Assembly (NCBI GenBank): GCA_004020645.1
Contig: SAQL01000001.1
Location: 213,176 to 277,175 of the forward strand
Source of the DNA: Mesorhizobium sp.
Lineage (GTDB): Bacteria > Pseudomonadota > Alphaproteobacteria > Rhizobiales > Rhizobiaceae
DNA: 64,000 bases
Direction of reading: 5' to 3'
Position numbers and translations under genes: made by a program. The number at the start of each line of letters is the position of its first letter. The stretch's first letter is position 1. The notes under the pieces are model-generated. The model saw only the letters and a list, made by a program, of their open reading frames with translations, did not search any database and was not told where the DNA came from. Positions 9,191-18,639 of the stretch are shown here, in pieces.

Positions 9191-9299
9191 TGGGGCTTAT
9201 TAAGGATCCATGGCGTCTGCAGTCGAAATGCGAGCTTTTAACTTGACTGGCTCAGAAACCAGGAGAACTGGTACATGGCGCAGCGGCAGCGAATGCTCG

Positions 9300-11075
9300 T
9301 CACGACACTGCCTTTCTTGCCCGCTCGAACATGGGAATCACATTGTTGTTCGATGGCCGCTCGCCGTTGCCCGTCACCCGGTCGAGGTCGCCGCGCTTGC
9401 GAAGGCGGGCCGCATCCAGAAGCATGCTGCCGGCCCAGCGATAGACGTTATTGTTGCGGACCATCTCGCGCATGGGCCGCATGCGCTCGCGCTGTTCGTC
9501 CGGTGTCATGGTCAGCGCCTGCAGCAGCGCTTCGCTCGTCATGGCGGTATCGTAGGGATTGACGATCAATGCCTCCAGAAGTTCGCGCGAAGCGCCGGCA
9601 AAGGTGCTGAGCAACAGCACGCCCTGTTCGTCGTCGCGCGCCGCGACGAATTCCTTGGCCACCAAGTTCATGCCGTCATGCAGGCTGGTGACCATGCATA
9701 TGTCGGCGGCTCGATAGATCTCGTAGACCTGCTCCTGCGCGTGATGTTTGTCCACCATCAGGACAGGACTGTAGTTCTCGCTGCCGTAGCGCTGGTTGAT
9801 CTCATCGACATAGCGGCGGCATTCATCGTGGAGTTGCTTGTAAGCCGGGAGCGTGCCCCGGCTGGGCGCTGCGATCTGCAGGAGAACTAGTTTCCCGATC
9901 CATTCGGGATGTCTCGTGAACAATTCTTCCAGCACCTGGAAACGGTCGAGAATACCCTTCGTATAGTCGAGACGCTCGACGCCGACGCACAGTTTGACAT
10001 CCGCTTTCAGTCCGATCCTCTCGCGCACGCGGGCGCGGCATTCGCCGACATCGGGCAGTTTCGCCAAAAGTTCGGCAGGCCATTCTATGGAGATGGGATA
10101 GGCGTGCACCAGTGTCGTCCGTCCGCCGTAGGAGATCGCCGCATCGGCCCGCTCTATACGGCTTTCCAGGAAGCGATCGACGCTCTCAGCGAAATTGTTG
10201 GCATGGAACTGGGTATGGAAACCGATTATGGAGCTGCCGAGCAAGCCGTCCAGGATCCGTTCACGCCATGGACAGATGCTGTACACTTCCGAGTTGGGCC
10301 ATGGGATATGCCAGAAAGTGATGACGATCGCCTCGGGCAGGCGCTCGCGGATCATGCGCGGCAAGAGCGCGAAGTGGTAGTCCTGGACAAGCACAATCGG
10401 CCGCTCGTTGCGCGCTTCGGCAACCACCGTATCGGCGAACTTACGGTTGACGGACTCATAGGCCTCCCAGTCCAGCGCGCGAAAAATCGGGCGGGTGAAA
10501 GCGATATGGCAAAGCGGCCACAGACCTTCATTGGCGAAGCCCAGATAATAGCCCTGGTATTCTTCCTCCGTCAGCCAGACCCTGCGCAGCGTGTAGGACG
10601 GTTTGCCAGGCGGCACTTCAACCCGGTCGTTCTTGTCGACCGTAAGACGGTCGGCTGATCCGCCGCCATAGGCGATCCAGGTGCCGGCACAGGCGCGGGT
10701 GATCGGCTCGAGCGCCGAAACCAGTCCGCTAGCCGGGACCAAGAGCTCGACGCCATCATCCCTAGTGTTGTGAATGTAGGGCTCGCGGTTGGACACCACG
10801 ATCACCTGCGTCTCCGGCAGTTCGTCGGCCAGGATCTTGCGCAAGGTGTCAGGCGACCACGTGACCAGCGCTGCATCGGCCGAGTGGCCGTTCTTTTCAA
10901 ACTCCCGCAGCACTTTGCGAGCCGCGTCCGAAGCCACGTCCTTGCCGGCGGTATATGCGACCGCTGGCGTTTGGCTGTGGCGCTGATGGAGTATCGAGAA
11001 CACCACGGCAACAACGGAAAGGCCGAGGCTTGCAAGGATCAGAAGCCATAGTACCTCTAAGCCATAGTCTGACAT
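9300..11075 (-). CDS. otsA: Membrane-anchored trehalose-6-phosphate synthase (GT20)
   Basis: 591 residues against about 470 for standard OtsA. The catalytic domain begins near residue 87 ([12 protein letters not shown]) and shows the GT20 motifs RLDYTKGI and [15 protein letters not shown], used to make trehalose 6-phosphate from UDP-glucose and glucose 6-phosphate. The extra N-terminus has one membrane helix ([19 protein letters not shown]) and an amphipathic linker, suggesting inner-membrane tethering. No OtsB phosphatase is adjacent. It lies beside a GT4 transferase and a debranching-enzyme remnant, a stress-carbohydrate context. Function as synthase is well supported; the anchor's purpose is unknown. 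Confidence 0.87.
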   Translation of the reverse strand: MSDYGLEVLWLLILASLGLSVVAVVFSILHQRHSQTPAVAYTAGKDVASDAARKVLREFEKNGHSADAALVTWSPDTLRKILADELPETQVIVVSNREPYIHNTRDDGVELLVPASGLVSALEPITRACAGTWIAYGGGSADRLTVDKNDRVEVPPGKPSYTLRRVWLTEEEYQGYYLGFANEGLWPLCHIAFTRPIFRALDWEAYESVNRKFADTVVAEARNERPIVLVQDYHFALLPRMIRERLPEAIVITFWHIPWPNSEVYSICPWRERILDGLLGSSIIGFHTQFHANNFAESVDRFLESRIERADAAISYGGRTTLVHAYPISIEWPAELLAKLPDVGECRARVRERIGLKADVKLCVGVERLDYTKGILDRFQVLEELFTRHPEWIGKLVLLQIAAPSRGTLPAYKQLHDECRRYVDEINQRYGSENYSPVLMVDKHHAQEQVYEIYRAADICMVTSLHDGMNLVAKEFVAARDDEQGVLLLSTFAGASRELLEALIVNPYDTAMTSEALLQALTMTPDEQRERMRPMREMVRNNNVYRWAGSMLLDAARLRKRGDLDRVTGNGERPSNNNVIPMFERARKAVS

Positions 11076-11238
11076 CAGAACAACGATTTTCCTCCGACCG
11101 GTCGGCCGTTTTTTCTTGTTTTTTCGAAGCCGGCCACTGGTGACAGGCCGCTATGCGCCGGCATGGTTTTGCAACGCACGGATGGGCCATCGGTTCCGGC
11201 AGTTGGAGCGAGGCGGTCAATTCGATGCGCAGGCCAAA

Positions 11239-11454
11239 CTAGGTCCGTACGATGAGCGGCACTAAGCCGTCGTGCCGGTCGGCGAGAAAGGCGACGACCC
11301 TGTCGCCGACGCGCTGGAAGGTGAGATCCACCGCCTTTGCGCCAACGCCCAGATGCCTCAGCGTGAGCATGTCGATACCAATCGGCAGCCTGGGTCGGGT
11401 GACGTGGATTTCGCCGTCCCAGCCGTGGATCTCCAGGCCGAGGCAGGCCTGCAT
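11239..11454 (-). pseudogene. Remnant of a glycogen-debranching enzyme (C-terminal end only)
   Basis: 71 codons beginning MQACLGLEIHGWDGEI and containing RPRLPIGIDMLTLRHLGVG. This is how the last segment of amylo-alpha-1,6-glucosidase-type proteins reads (a (L)QACLGL motif followed by a beta-rich end). The normal protein has about 700 residues; here everything before the last helix is missing. Its ATG overlaps the stop of the upstream glycosyltransferase (TGATG), so a deletion has probably removed the body of the gene and left the tail fused at the gene border. It may be translated but is unlikely to be an enzyme. Confidence 0.6.
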
Positions 11455-12524
11455 CAGTCGCTCACGACCGCTTTTGCTTCGGCCGAGGCATCAATCAGGC
11501 GCGCGTAGGCGGAAACGTAGTCGCGGGTCATTCTTTTGGCGGAAAACCGCCTCTCGAAGACAGCTCGCACCTTCCGCCTGTCGAGCCGCAGCATACCCGG
11601 CACCGATGCGACGGCGCTTTCCATGGAATCCACGATAAAACCGGTTATGCCTTGATCGACGATTTCCGGCATGGCGCCGGAATTCCAGGCGATCACCGGC
11701 GTGCCGCAGGCTATCGCTTCTATGACGGCAAGACCGAACGGCTCGGGCCAGTCGATCGGGAATACGAGGCCGGCCGCCTTGCCGAGGAATTCCGCCTTCT
11801 TGTCCTCCTCGATCTCGCCGACGTAGTCGACACGGTCACCGTCGACCAGCGGCTCGATCATCTCTCGGAAATAGGCGCGGTCGTCGTCGCCGATCTTTGC
11901 CGCAAGCTTCAGTTTCAGCCCCGAGCGCAGCGCGATCTCGATGGCACGATCCGGGCGCTTATCGCGTGACATCCGGCCAAGGAAGGCGAGGTAGGGCTCC
12001 CCTGGGCTCGGCTCGAAAACCGGTTTGTAGAGTTCGATAGGCAGCCCGTGGTGGATTGTCGTCAGCCAGTTGGCGTTGGCAAGCCCCGTTCTTTGGCTAC
12101 GGGAAACCGAGATCATCGGAAAGCGCGGAAAACGCTCATAGGCCGGCGCCAGATCGACATAGTCGAGCCTGCCATGCGGCGTCGTCACCGTCCGCTCGGG
12201 CATGTGCTCGAAAAATGAAAAATGCAAGAAATGGCTGAGGTGAAAATGAATGATATCAAATTCTTGAGATCGTTTCCTCACCTCGGAAAGCATCGAAAGG
12301 TGCGCGGCTGTCTCGGATTTCAGCGGGCGTGGGTCAAGACGCAGCGCACGCTCGCGACACGGCACCAATTTTGCCGACGTTTTAGTATCGCCACTGGCGA
12401 ACAAGGTTACGTCATGGCCAAGCTCGACCAATCCTTCGGTCAGATAGGAAACAATGCGCTCCGTACCTCCATAGAGTCGAGGCGGTACGGATTCGTGGAG
12501 CGGCGCCACATGGGCTATTCTCAT
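11454..12524 (-). CDS. GT4 family glycosyltransferase
   Basis: 356 residues with a GT-B fold. The N-terminal half begins MRIAHVAPLHESVPPRLYGG, a glycine-rich acceptor-side loop. The C-terminal half has FLGRMSRDKRPDRAIEIA and the donor-site motif EPFGLAVIEAIACGTPVIAW. It transfers a sugar from a nucleotide donor to an unknown acceptor in the cytosol. It lies upstream of the debranching remnant and otsA on the same strand, so a role in storage or compatible-solute sugars is plausible. Confidence 0.85.
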   Translation of the reverse strand: MRIAHVAPLHESVPPRLYGGTERIVSYLTEGLVELGHDVTLFASGDTKTSAKLVPCRERALRLDPRPLKSETAAHLSMLSEVRKRSQEFDIIHFHLSHFLHFSFFEHMPERTVTTPHGRLDYVDLAPAYERFPRFPMISVSRSQRTGLANANWLTTIHHGLPIELYKPVFEPSPGEPYLAFLGRMSRDKRPDRAIEIALRSGLKLKLAAKIGDDDRAYFREMIEPLVDGDRVDYVGEIEEDKKAEFLGKAAGLVFPIDWPEPFGLAVIEAIACGTPVIAWNSGAMPEIVDQGITGFIVDSMESAVASVPGMLRLDRRKVRAVFERRFSAKRMTRDYVSAYARLIDASAEAKAVVSD

Positions 12525-12740
12525 AGTCTGGCATTTTCCTCAAAGACCATCGCTGAAGTCGAAATGCATCACCCCCCCGAACGTTCCCGCCACGGCAAGA
12601 AGTCGGCGATGACCTGGCTTTGACTCAGCCGGTCCGCTGCCATTTATCGAGGCTGTAGGCGTTTATGCCGGGAACCAATTGGCTGGCCGTGAATTTAATT
12701 AGGTTCGATCGAACGCATCGCGATCGACCGGGAGGATACG

Positions 12741-13043
12741 ATGAATCGCCTGCAGTTCTTTACGCCGGTGCGAATTTCGTGCGGGCAAGGGAAACCTGTC
12801 GAAGAAATCGACAGTGTCAATGAAGCGATGACGTTTTTGCGCCATTGGCCGAAAGGGCGGCGCGGCCCGGTGTATCAATGCGCGCTGAACTGCTGCGCTG
12901 CGGCTCTGGCGGGCCAGATGTCTGCCGAGGAAGCAAGAAAGGCTTTTACGGGCTTTGCCCGGATCACCCGGTTGCTGGATGACGACATGGCGCTGCCGAT
13001 GGGCGGCGAAAAGATGGACAGCGTATACGCGCCGAGGCGATAG
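12741..13043 (+). CDS. DUF982 family protein, copy 2
   Basis: 100 residues, a close paralogue of the gene at 4898-5200, equal in length and largely identical, with VYQCALNCCAAALAG replacing VYQCAVNCCSAALAG. The leader, including the GGGAGGA ribosome site, is conserved too. Function unknown. It sits alone between the glycosyltransferase and a LuxR regulator, so co-regulation with copy 1 through the shared leader is more likely than with neighbours. Confidence 0.85.
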   Translation: MNRLQFFTPVRISCGQGKPVEEIDSVNEAMTFLRHWPKGRRGPVYQCALNCCAAALAGQMSAEEARKAFTGFARITRLLDDDMALPMGGEKMDSVYAPRR

Positions 13044-13194
13044 ACGCCGCGACTGCTGAGATTGGCCTCGGAGCCAGGCTGAGCTGAGCAAGCCGGTGTC
13101 ACGAACCGCGCAACGCGACGCGCGATCTGCAGGGCCGATGCCCGGGCGTCTAGCTGCAGGGCCGATGCCCGGGTGCCTGGATCCAAGCCGGCCC

Positions 13195-13905
13195 TTATGG
13201 CAAGACCGAAATGCGCCCGAGAAGAGCCACCAGTTCCGCCTGACGTCTCGTTTCGGTCTTGGCGAACAGCGAAGCAAGCTGGGAGCGGATCGTGGTGCGG
13301 CTGAGCCGCCAACTGCGGGCGATCTCCAACGGAGCATCGCCCTGAGCCAAGCGCAGCGCAAGGTGCGTTTCTGCGCTCGTCAAGCCAAACATCCTTTGCA
13401 GTGTCTGAGGATTTGGCCCCGACCTGTTCTCACGGTCCAGCAATGCCACAATGCTCGTTCCGTCAGGAGCGATCAGGCCGTTCTCTTTCAGCACCACCGG
13501 CCTGTCGCCTCTGCTGCGGATCACCACCCAAGACAGGGAGCCCGGCAGGAAATGGGCCGGAACATTCGCGATCAGCCGTTTTAGGGCAACCGAAAGCTCG
13601 CTGGCTGTATCAGCCGGCTCGCCCTGGCGCTCCAGCGTGGTTTGAGCGGCGGCATTCCATTCGATGACTTTTCTTTCGCGATTCAGTACGAGATAGCCAC
13701 AGCCGATGCGATCAAGCATCCCCGTGACGGATTCCAGGCTGCGTCTCCGCGGTTCGTCGGCCCGTGCGTCCGGTCGATCTGATGCACCAATCGAATGATA
13801 AGTATATGACGGCCGCATCATCTGGGCGCCTGGGGTATACTTGGCTCCTATTGTAACGTTCCGGTTGCCCGCCACAGCATCACTGTGTCTCTCGATCATA
13901 GCCAT
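13195..13905 (-). CDS. LuxR-type regulator with PAS-like sensor domain
   Basis: 236 residues from ATG 13905, chosen because GGGGAGG lies 6 bases upstream; a longer start at 13920 has no site. The region around residues 60-150 resembles a PAS fold (IGCGYLVLNRERKVIEWNAAAQ). The end is a LuxR-like helix-turn-helix (LTSAETHLALRLAQGDAPLEIA, then LSRTTIRSQLASLFAKT). It is divergent from the sensor kinase at 14160 and may be a regulator in the same signalling cluster. Ligand and targets unknown. Confidence 0.78.
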   Translation of the reverse strand: MAMIERHSDAVAGNRNVTIGAKYTPGAQMMRPSYTYHSIGASDRPDARADEPRRRSLESVTGMLDRIGCGYLVLNRERKVIEWNAAAQTTLERQGEPADTASELSVALKRLIANVPAHFLPGSLSWVVIRSRGDRPVVLKENGLIAPDGTSIVALLDRENRSGPNPQTLQRMFGLTSAETHLALRLAQGDAPLEIARSWRLSRTTIRSQLASLFAKTETRRQAELVALLGRISVLP

Positions 13906-14159
13906 TTTTAACCTCCCCAAAGGTTCGTCGGCCCCTAGTAAATCGTTCGTGATTTACGAACAGTCTTCTTGCATAGGGCTCGTGAAAAAACGGGCCCTAC
14001 TACCTTGAAATTCGATCTATTCTGAGGAGTTATGACCAAGTCATGCTCCCCCCGCGAGATAAAATGCGCGCTGTGATAGTGGTATGGCAATCCGGCAGTC
14101 GTACTAGGTTGTACGTTTTTTGCTCTAGTCTCGACGGCCTAGTCAAAAGGTTGTAGTCT

Positions 14160-15908
14160 ATGGCCATGAACTCGCAGTCGCGCAGGTCGGATTCGAACCC
14201 ATCAGTCAGACTGCTAACTCACATTGCCTCCGTATTGGTGCTGGCTGCTACTCTGATATTTGAAGCGAGAGCGTCAGTATATATTGGGGAGGAATCGAGT
14301 TTTCTGGAGTTTATACCGGCTATTATTATCATTTCCTACCTTGAAGACCGTGGGCCTGCGCTTGCGGCGACAATCCTGATGGTGGCTGCCGGCCTATGGG
14401 CACGAAGCACCCTGCATGGTCAGATATCCAGCGAAGATTGGGCGCGCGCCATTTTGCTTGTCGTTTCGGGCGGCGTGATTGCCGTGACGTTCCATCGGCT
14501 GCGGCAGGACTTGCGTGAGCTGCTGGAAGTAGCAGAAGCCAGACTCGCCGCCGTCGAAGCAACTGAAAGCCGTTACCGTTGGGCTTTCGAACGCGCCGCC
14601 ATGGGATTCGCAAACACCAACGAGAAAGGTGAGCTGCTGCAATCCAACAGGCGCCTCAGTGAGATGACTGGCTACGAGGAGGAGGAGCTTGCCCAATTGC
14701 GGCTCGAGACACTCGTTCATCCGGACGACCGTGATGCCTTGGAGCAGTTGCTGGCGGGCCTGGGTAGCGACTCTGCTTCGTTCGCTTCGGAGGTTCGTCT
14801 GTTAAGAAAGAACGGTTCGGCATTCTGGGCGCGGCTAACCCTGTCTTCGTCCGTGCCCGACGGGGTCCTCTCAGAGAGCATCTTCGTGGTGGTCGACGAT
14901 ATCTCGGAACGACGAGCCGTACACGAAGCGCTTCGGGCTCAGAAGGAGTGGCTGGATCTCGCTTTGTCTGCCGGACGCCTGGCCACGTGGCGGATCGACC
15001 TTAAAGACGGGATCGTCACCGGCTCGGGCACGTTCTGGGACATTCTCGGCATGCCCCCGGTCGCTAGCCGCCGTTTGGAGGAACTGTCAGCCGTCGTCCA
15101 TCCGGCGGACTGGCCAAAGCTGGTAGCATCGAGAAAGCTCGCATCAGTCACGAACTACGACGTCGAGATTCGCGTCCGACGACCGGACGGACATATCCGC
15201 TGGGTTGCCCTGCGCGGAAGGGAAGAGAAAAACGATGATCGTCTACAGCGGCTCGGCGTGGCCGCCGACCTGACCGAGCGACGACAAACCACGCTGCTGC
15301 GCGCCGCGGCAAAGAAGCGGGAGCGCATTATGCTCGAACAACGCCACAGGATCAGCAATCTGTTCCCTGTGATCACGGCGCTGGTGAACATGGTCGATGT
15401 TCCCGAGAACAATGTCGCCAAGTACAAGGAGACGCTCGTCGACCGGATTCGTGCGCTCGAAGCAACGCATCTGCTGCTGTCACGCAACGGCAATGCGTCG
15501 GGGATGCTCCACGATCTCGTTGTTCAGGAGTTGCAACCGTACATGGGGACACGCGACATATCAGTCAGCGGTCCTTCCGTTGCGATGTCAGGCGGCGCCG
15601 CCGAGAGCTTTGCGATGATTGTTCACGAGCTTGCGACCAATTCCCTGAAACATGGAGCGCTTGGCGATTCAAAAGGCCGGATCGAGGTAAATTGGACATT
15701 CGCGTCTGAAGACGCACGCAGTGACATCGTGTTCGAGTGGATGGAATCGGGGCGGCGGCGGACTTCAAAAGTTGTCCGTCATGGATTCGGTTCCATGATA
15801 ATCGGAGTGGATGGGGCGCCGCTTGTCGGTTACTCGCCTAAGTTGGAAATGTCGGATCACGGGCTGCGATATTCGCTGCGGCTGTCGCGCAAGGAAATCG
15901 GCGCCTAA
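14160..15908 (+). CDS. HWE-family sensor histidine kinase with two PAS domains
   Basis: 582 residues. Several hydrophobic helices lie in residues 15-120. PAS1 is about 140-250 (MGFANTNEKGELLQSNRRL) and PAS2 about 265-375. The kinase domain has the HWE/HisKA_2-like phospho-acceptor EQRHRISNL (His about 396) and the N-box HELATNSLKHGALG, then FEWMESG. These enzymes are abundant in Rhizobiales. The likely partner is the NarL-type response regulator at 16002-16676 on the opposite strand, or the LuxR protein at 13195. Signal unknown. Confidence 0.87.
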   Translation: MAMNSQSRRSDSNPSVRLLTHIASVLVLAATLIFEARASVYIGEESSFLEFIPAIIIISYLEDRGPALAATILMVAAGLWARSTLHGQISSEDWARAILLVVSGGVIAVTFHRLRQDLRELLEVAEARLAAVEATESRYRWAFERAAMGFANTNEKGELLQSNRRLSEMTGYEEEELAQLRLETLVHPDDRDALEQLLAGLGSDSASFASEVRLLRKNGSAFWARLTLSSSVPDGVLSESIFVVVDDISERRAVHEALRAQKEWLDLALSAGRLATWRIDLKDGIVTGSGTFWDILGMPPVASRRLEELSAVVHPADWPKLVASRKLASVTNYDVEIRVRRPDGHIRWVALRGREEKNDDRLQRLGVAADLTERRQTTLLRAAAKKRERIMLEQRHRISNLFPVITALVNMVDVPENNVAKYKETLVDRIRALEATHLLLSRNGNASGMLHDLVVQELQPYMGTRDISVSGPSVAMSGGAAESFAMIVHELATNSLKHGALGDSKGRIEVNWTFASEDARSDIVFEWMESGRRRTSKVVRHGFGSMIIGVDGAPLVGYSPKLEMSDHGLRYSLRLSRKEIGA

Positions 15909-16001
15909 CGCTTTGACGCAAAAATCGGGCTCGTTTCTAGAAGGCATAACGCGCAGGTTCAAAGCTCTAGAGCGTCCCTTGCGCGTCCAGGTTGCGGCGC
16001 T

Positions 16002-16676
16002 CTAATTGACATCCCTTGTTAGCCAGGTCTTCAGCATAACGGCAGCCTCTGTGCGATTCCGTACCCCAAGCTCACGCAGAACCGCAGCGGCGTGAATTTT
16101 CGTCGTCGCTTCGGCGATTTCCAGATCGCGCGCAATTTCCTTATTCGAGTACCCTTCCGCCATCAGCTTGAGGACCTCCTTTTGCCTTGAGGTCAACCTG
16201 CCAAGATTGCCACTGGTGGTACGTCGGGGTGGGATATGCTCGGAGGGAGTAGGTACGTGAGTTGCTTGCGCGGCACCCGGGCGCGACAGAAGTGCAGGCA
16301 CGTAGATGCGGCCCGAGAGGATTTCGTTGACGGCCATAACGACCTCCTCGTCTCTTTGCGACTTTACGATATAGCCGTGAAGTCCGATCGAGAGAGCCGT
16401 GAGTATCTCCGAGCGTGAATCGTTCCCGGAAACAATCGCAAAACGCGTATCCGGATAAGCCGACAGAATGCCGCCGAGCACTTCCTGATTGAACAATCCC
16501 GGCATGTTCAAGTCCAGGATCGCAAGATCAACGGACGCCTGTTCCGCCAACAGACTGAGTACGGCATCGAAACACGACGCCTCAAATATTTCCACACCTG
16601 GAATGCCTGCGGTCAGTGCCAACCGCAAGCCACGACGATACAAGCCGTGATCGTCGGCGATGACGATTCGATACAT
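16002..16676 (-). CDS. NarL/FixJ-family response regulator
   Basis: 224 residues. The receiver domain has the acidic pair ADD (8-9), the phospho-acceptor Asp55 in LDLNMPG and Lys105 in GYIVKS. A LuxR-type DNA-binding domain follows (LTSRQKEVLKLMAEGYSNKEIARDLEI). It probably receives phosphate from the adjacent HWE kinase and controls unknown promoters. It converges with the kinase gene; the 93-base spacer has inverted segments but no strong terminator. Confidence 0.88.
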   Translation of the reverse strand: MYRIVIADDHGLYRRGLRLALTAGIPGVEIFEASCFDAVLSLLAEQASVDLAILDLNMPGLFNQEVLGGILSAYPDTRFAIVSGNDSRSEILTALSIGLHGYIVKSQRDEEVVMAVNEILSGRIYVPALLSRPGAAQATHVPTPSEHIPPRRTTSGNLGRLTSRQKEVLKLMAEGYSNKEIARDLEIAEATTKIHAAAVLRELGVRNRTEAAVMLKTWLTRDVN

Positions 16677-17300
16677 TGAACTACCCCAACCAAACCTAGA
16701 TGGATGGAACGGTCATAGGCCGTAAAGTCGTGGCCAATCACTCGTCGATTCATCCAGTCAACGCCGCGGTGCCCCAACACCGCACGCGTCAGATTGTTAA
16801 TATAATCCTAAATAACAGGTAAGGCTCCTCTTTTTTTTGACCCTGTGAACGAGAGCCGCTGGACGTCGTCGAATGTGTCAAACGGCTTGCAAAACTGACC
16901 CTCGATCGGCGTCTAATTTTGACCCCCTTGTGGCGATGGCCAGGTGCGACTTCCCGGTTCCGGTGCCGCCGATCAGCTCTCGCATTGAGCCGAACACAGC
17001 GGAACGTAGATCGAGCGAGCGCCCTTGCGTTGGCTTCATGATCTGCGATCGTATTTTTGCCTTTTGATTAAAATGTAGCAAAATCGTGACGCAGGACCGA
17101 GAATTCCGGGATTGGCTTTGCAAGGCTGGGATAGCGAGGCGGGAAAAGCTGATATCCCCAATCATGAGGCAATATTCACAGTCATGCGACAGGTGAGAGG
17201 CGTGTGATCACCTCCTTCCGTTGCATCATGTCTTCAAGCCTATGGCGACGAGTGTTTTCGATTGCCCATCGAGAATTTTAATGAATTTGAGATACACTTA
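16677..17300. other. Intergenic stretch with an IS21-like remnant
   Basis: About 620 bases between the response regulator and the methyltransferase. The first 200 bases hold only the regulator's leader. An IstB-like fragment lies near 16890-17000 (separate entry). The remainder to 17300 shows no gene that I can support. Confidence 0.5.
16890..17000 (-). pseudogene. Fragment of an IS21-family element (IstB P-loop and end)
   Basis: The minus strand encodes GGTGTGKSHLAIA, the Walker A segment of IstB, the ATPase helper of IS21-family transposases. It breaks off after about 13 residues. Directly beside it are CAAAACTGACC and TAATTTTGACC, repeats like the terminal motifs of such elements. A small IS scar is the best reading; no complete transposase remains. 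Confidence 0.55.
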
Positions 17301-18047
17301 ATGGATAGCAATTGTCTGACACCGGGGCCGGCAAGTCAGAAAGGGGGTCTGTCCGTGAGCGAAGAGATCAGTGTCGCCGAAGCCTACAGCAAAGGCCGCA
17401 CCATCTTCATGGGGCTTGAGTTACTCATCGCGCCCGGTGCGCTCGTTCCCCGGCCGGAGACGGAGTTGCTCGGCACGACCGCACTTGATGTTCTGAGTCA
17501 AATGCACCTGCCGGCGCCGCGCGTTATCGACATGTGCTGCGGGGCCGGCAATCTGGCCTGCGCCATCGCGCATTACGCCCCCACCGCGCTTGTCTGGGCA
17601 AGCGATCTCACCGATGGATGCGTCGAAGTCGCGCGCCGCAACGTCGCCCATCACGCCATGGCGGATCGCGTGTCGGTGCTTCAGGGCGACTTGTTCAGTG
17701 CTTTCTCGGGCTTGAAGTTAGATGGCACGATGGACGTGATCATCTGCAACCCGCCTTACATTTCGGAAAAGCGGCTCGAGGGCGACCGTGCGCATCTGAC
17801 CGAACTCGAGCCGCGGGAAGCGTTTGCGGCCGGTCCCTACGGCCTGAGCATCCATATGCGGGTGATCAAGGACGCGCCACGTTACTTGCGGCGCGGAGGC
17901 ATCCTGCTCTTGGAGGTAGGCCTCGGCCAGGACCGGCAGGTCATCAGTCTGCTGGAGCGTTCCAAGGCGTACGAAACTATCCGCGCGGTCACGAACGAAA
18001 CCGGCGAGGGCAGGGTGGTTATGGGACAAGCCACGCCGCAAGCGTGA
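17301..18047 (+). CDS. HemK/PrmC-like N5-glutamine or related SAM methyltransferase
   Basis: 248 residues from ATG 17301; a GTG at 17355 has a better ribosome site (AAAGGGGG) and may be the true start. Motifs are LVPRPETELL, VIDMCCGAGNLACAIA (SAM site) and IICNPPYIS, the NPPY signature of methylation on amide or amine nitrogen. Compared with PrmC (about 280 residues) it lacks the N-terminal helical release-factor-binding domain, so a substrate other than release factors is likely. The free-standing acyl carrier protein on the opposite strand is a possible but unproven partner. Confidence 0.72.
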   Translation: MDSNCLTPGPASQKGGLSVSEEISVAEAYSKGRTIFMGLELLIAPGALVPRPETELLGTTALDVLSQMHLPAPRVIDMCCGAGNLACAIAHYAPTALVWASDLTDGCVEVARRNVAHHAMADRVSVLQGDLFSAFSGLKLDGTMDVIICNPPYISEKRLEGDRAHLTELEPREAFAAGPYGLSIHMRVIKDAPRYLRRGGILLLEVGLGQDRQVISLLERSKAYETIRAVTNETGEGRVVMGQATPQA

Positions 18048-18120
18048 GCATGCCGAGACTGCGGCAGGCTCTGTTGCGCTGTCGGCGGCTTAGAACAACG
18101 CTAGGCAAAGATGTCGGCAA

Positions 18121-18387
18121 TCAGTTTTGCTTGCGGAGAATATATTGCGCAATTCCTTGGATGGAATCGAGGTTTTCCGGCAGGAGTTCGCTGTCTTCGA
18201 CGGTGATGCCGAAGCTCTCCTCGATGAAGCCGATAACCTCGAGTACCCCTGCCGAGTCGACGATGCCTTGGTCGAGAAGGGACGTGTGGCTCTCCAGAGC
18301 ATCCGCGTCGGCTATGTAGAAATTCGACGCCAGGAAAGCGCGGATCTGATCCTTGCAGGTTTCGGCTCTATCCTTGGTAGACAACAT
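18121..18387 (-). CDS. Free-standing acyl carrier protein
   Basis: 88 residues from ATG 18387 behind GGAGGAG. The fold is typical: an N-terminal helix, LLDQGIVDSAGVLEVIGFIEE with Ser45 as the 4'-phosphopantetheine site, then FGITVEDSELLPENLDSI. The DSA motif in place of DSL is usual among specialised carriers rather than the fatty acid ACP. No acyl or amino-acid ligase is next to it; a methyltransferase lies tail to tail. It probably carries a precursor in a small secondary pathway encoded elsewhere. Confidence 0.82.
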   Translation of the reverse strand: MLSTKDRAETCKDQIRAFLASNFYIADADALESHTSLLDQGIVDSAGVLEVIGFIEESFGITVEDSELLPENLDSIQGIAQYILRKQN

Positions 18388-18639
18388 TGAATTCTCCTCC
18401 GCGCGGCGGATCTGCTCGACCGCACCATCGCCCCCGGCCGAAATCTTTTCATCGATCATTCTGATGAGGCCGCGATCTTCGCCAAACGGCCGCGCTTGCT
18501 TCCCGTTGGCTGTCACATCGCGGCGCAGCCAATCGCGCCTGGCGTACCGCAAGCGCCGCCGCTATTGGCTTAATTCGTCGCGTTCGCGGTTCTCGGCGAT
18601 ATCACGCAGCGAGGGGGCAAAAAGATCAGTGGTTTGCGC

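Noticed and set aside
12699..13361. Long minus-strand frame opposite the second DUF982 gene
   Set aside because: The same shadow occurs opposite the first DUF982 copy because the DNA is duplicated; it has no features of its own.
14185..14215. tRNA-like GGATTCGAACC string at the start of the sensor kinase gene
   Set aside because: No acceptor stem, anticodon arm or pairing was found around it, and it lies within a well-supported reading frame.
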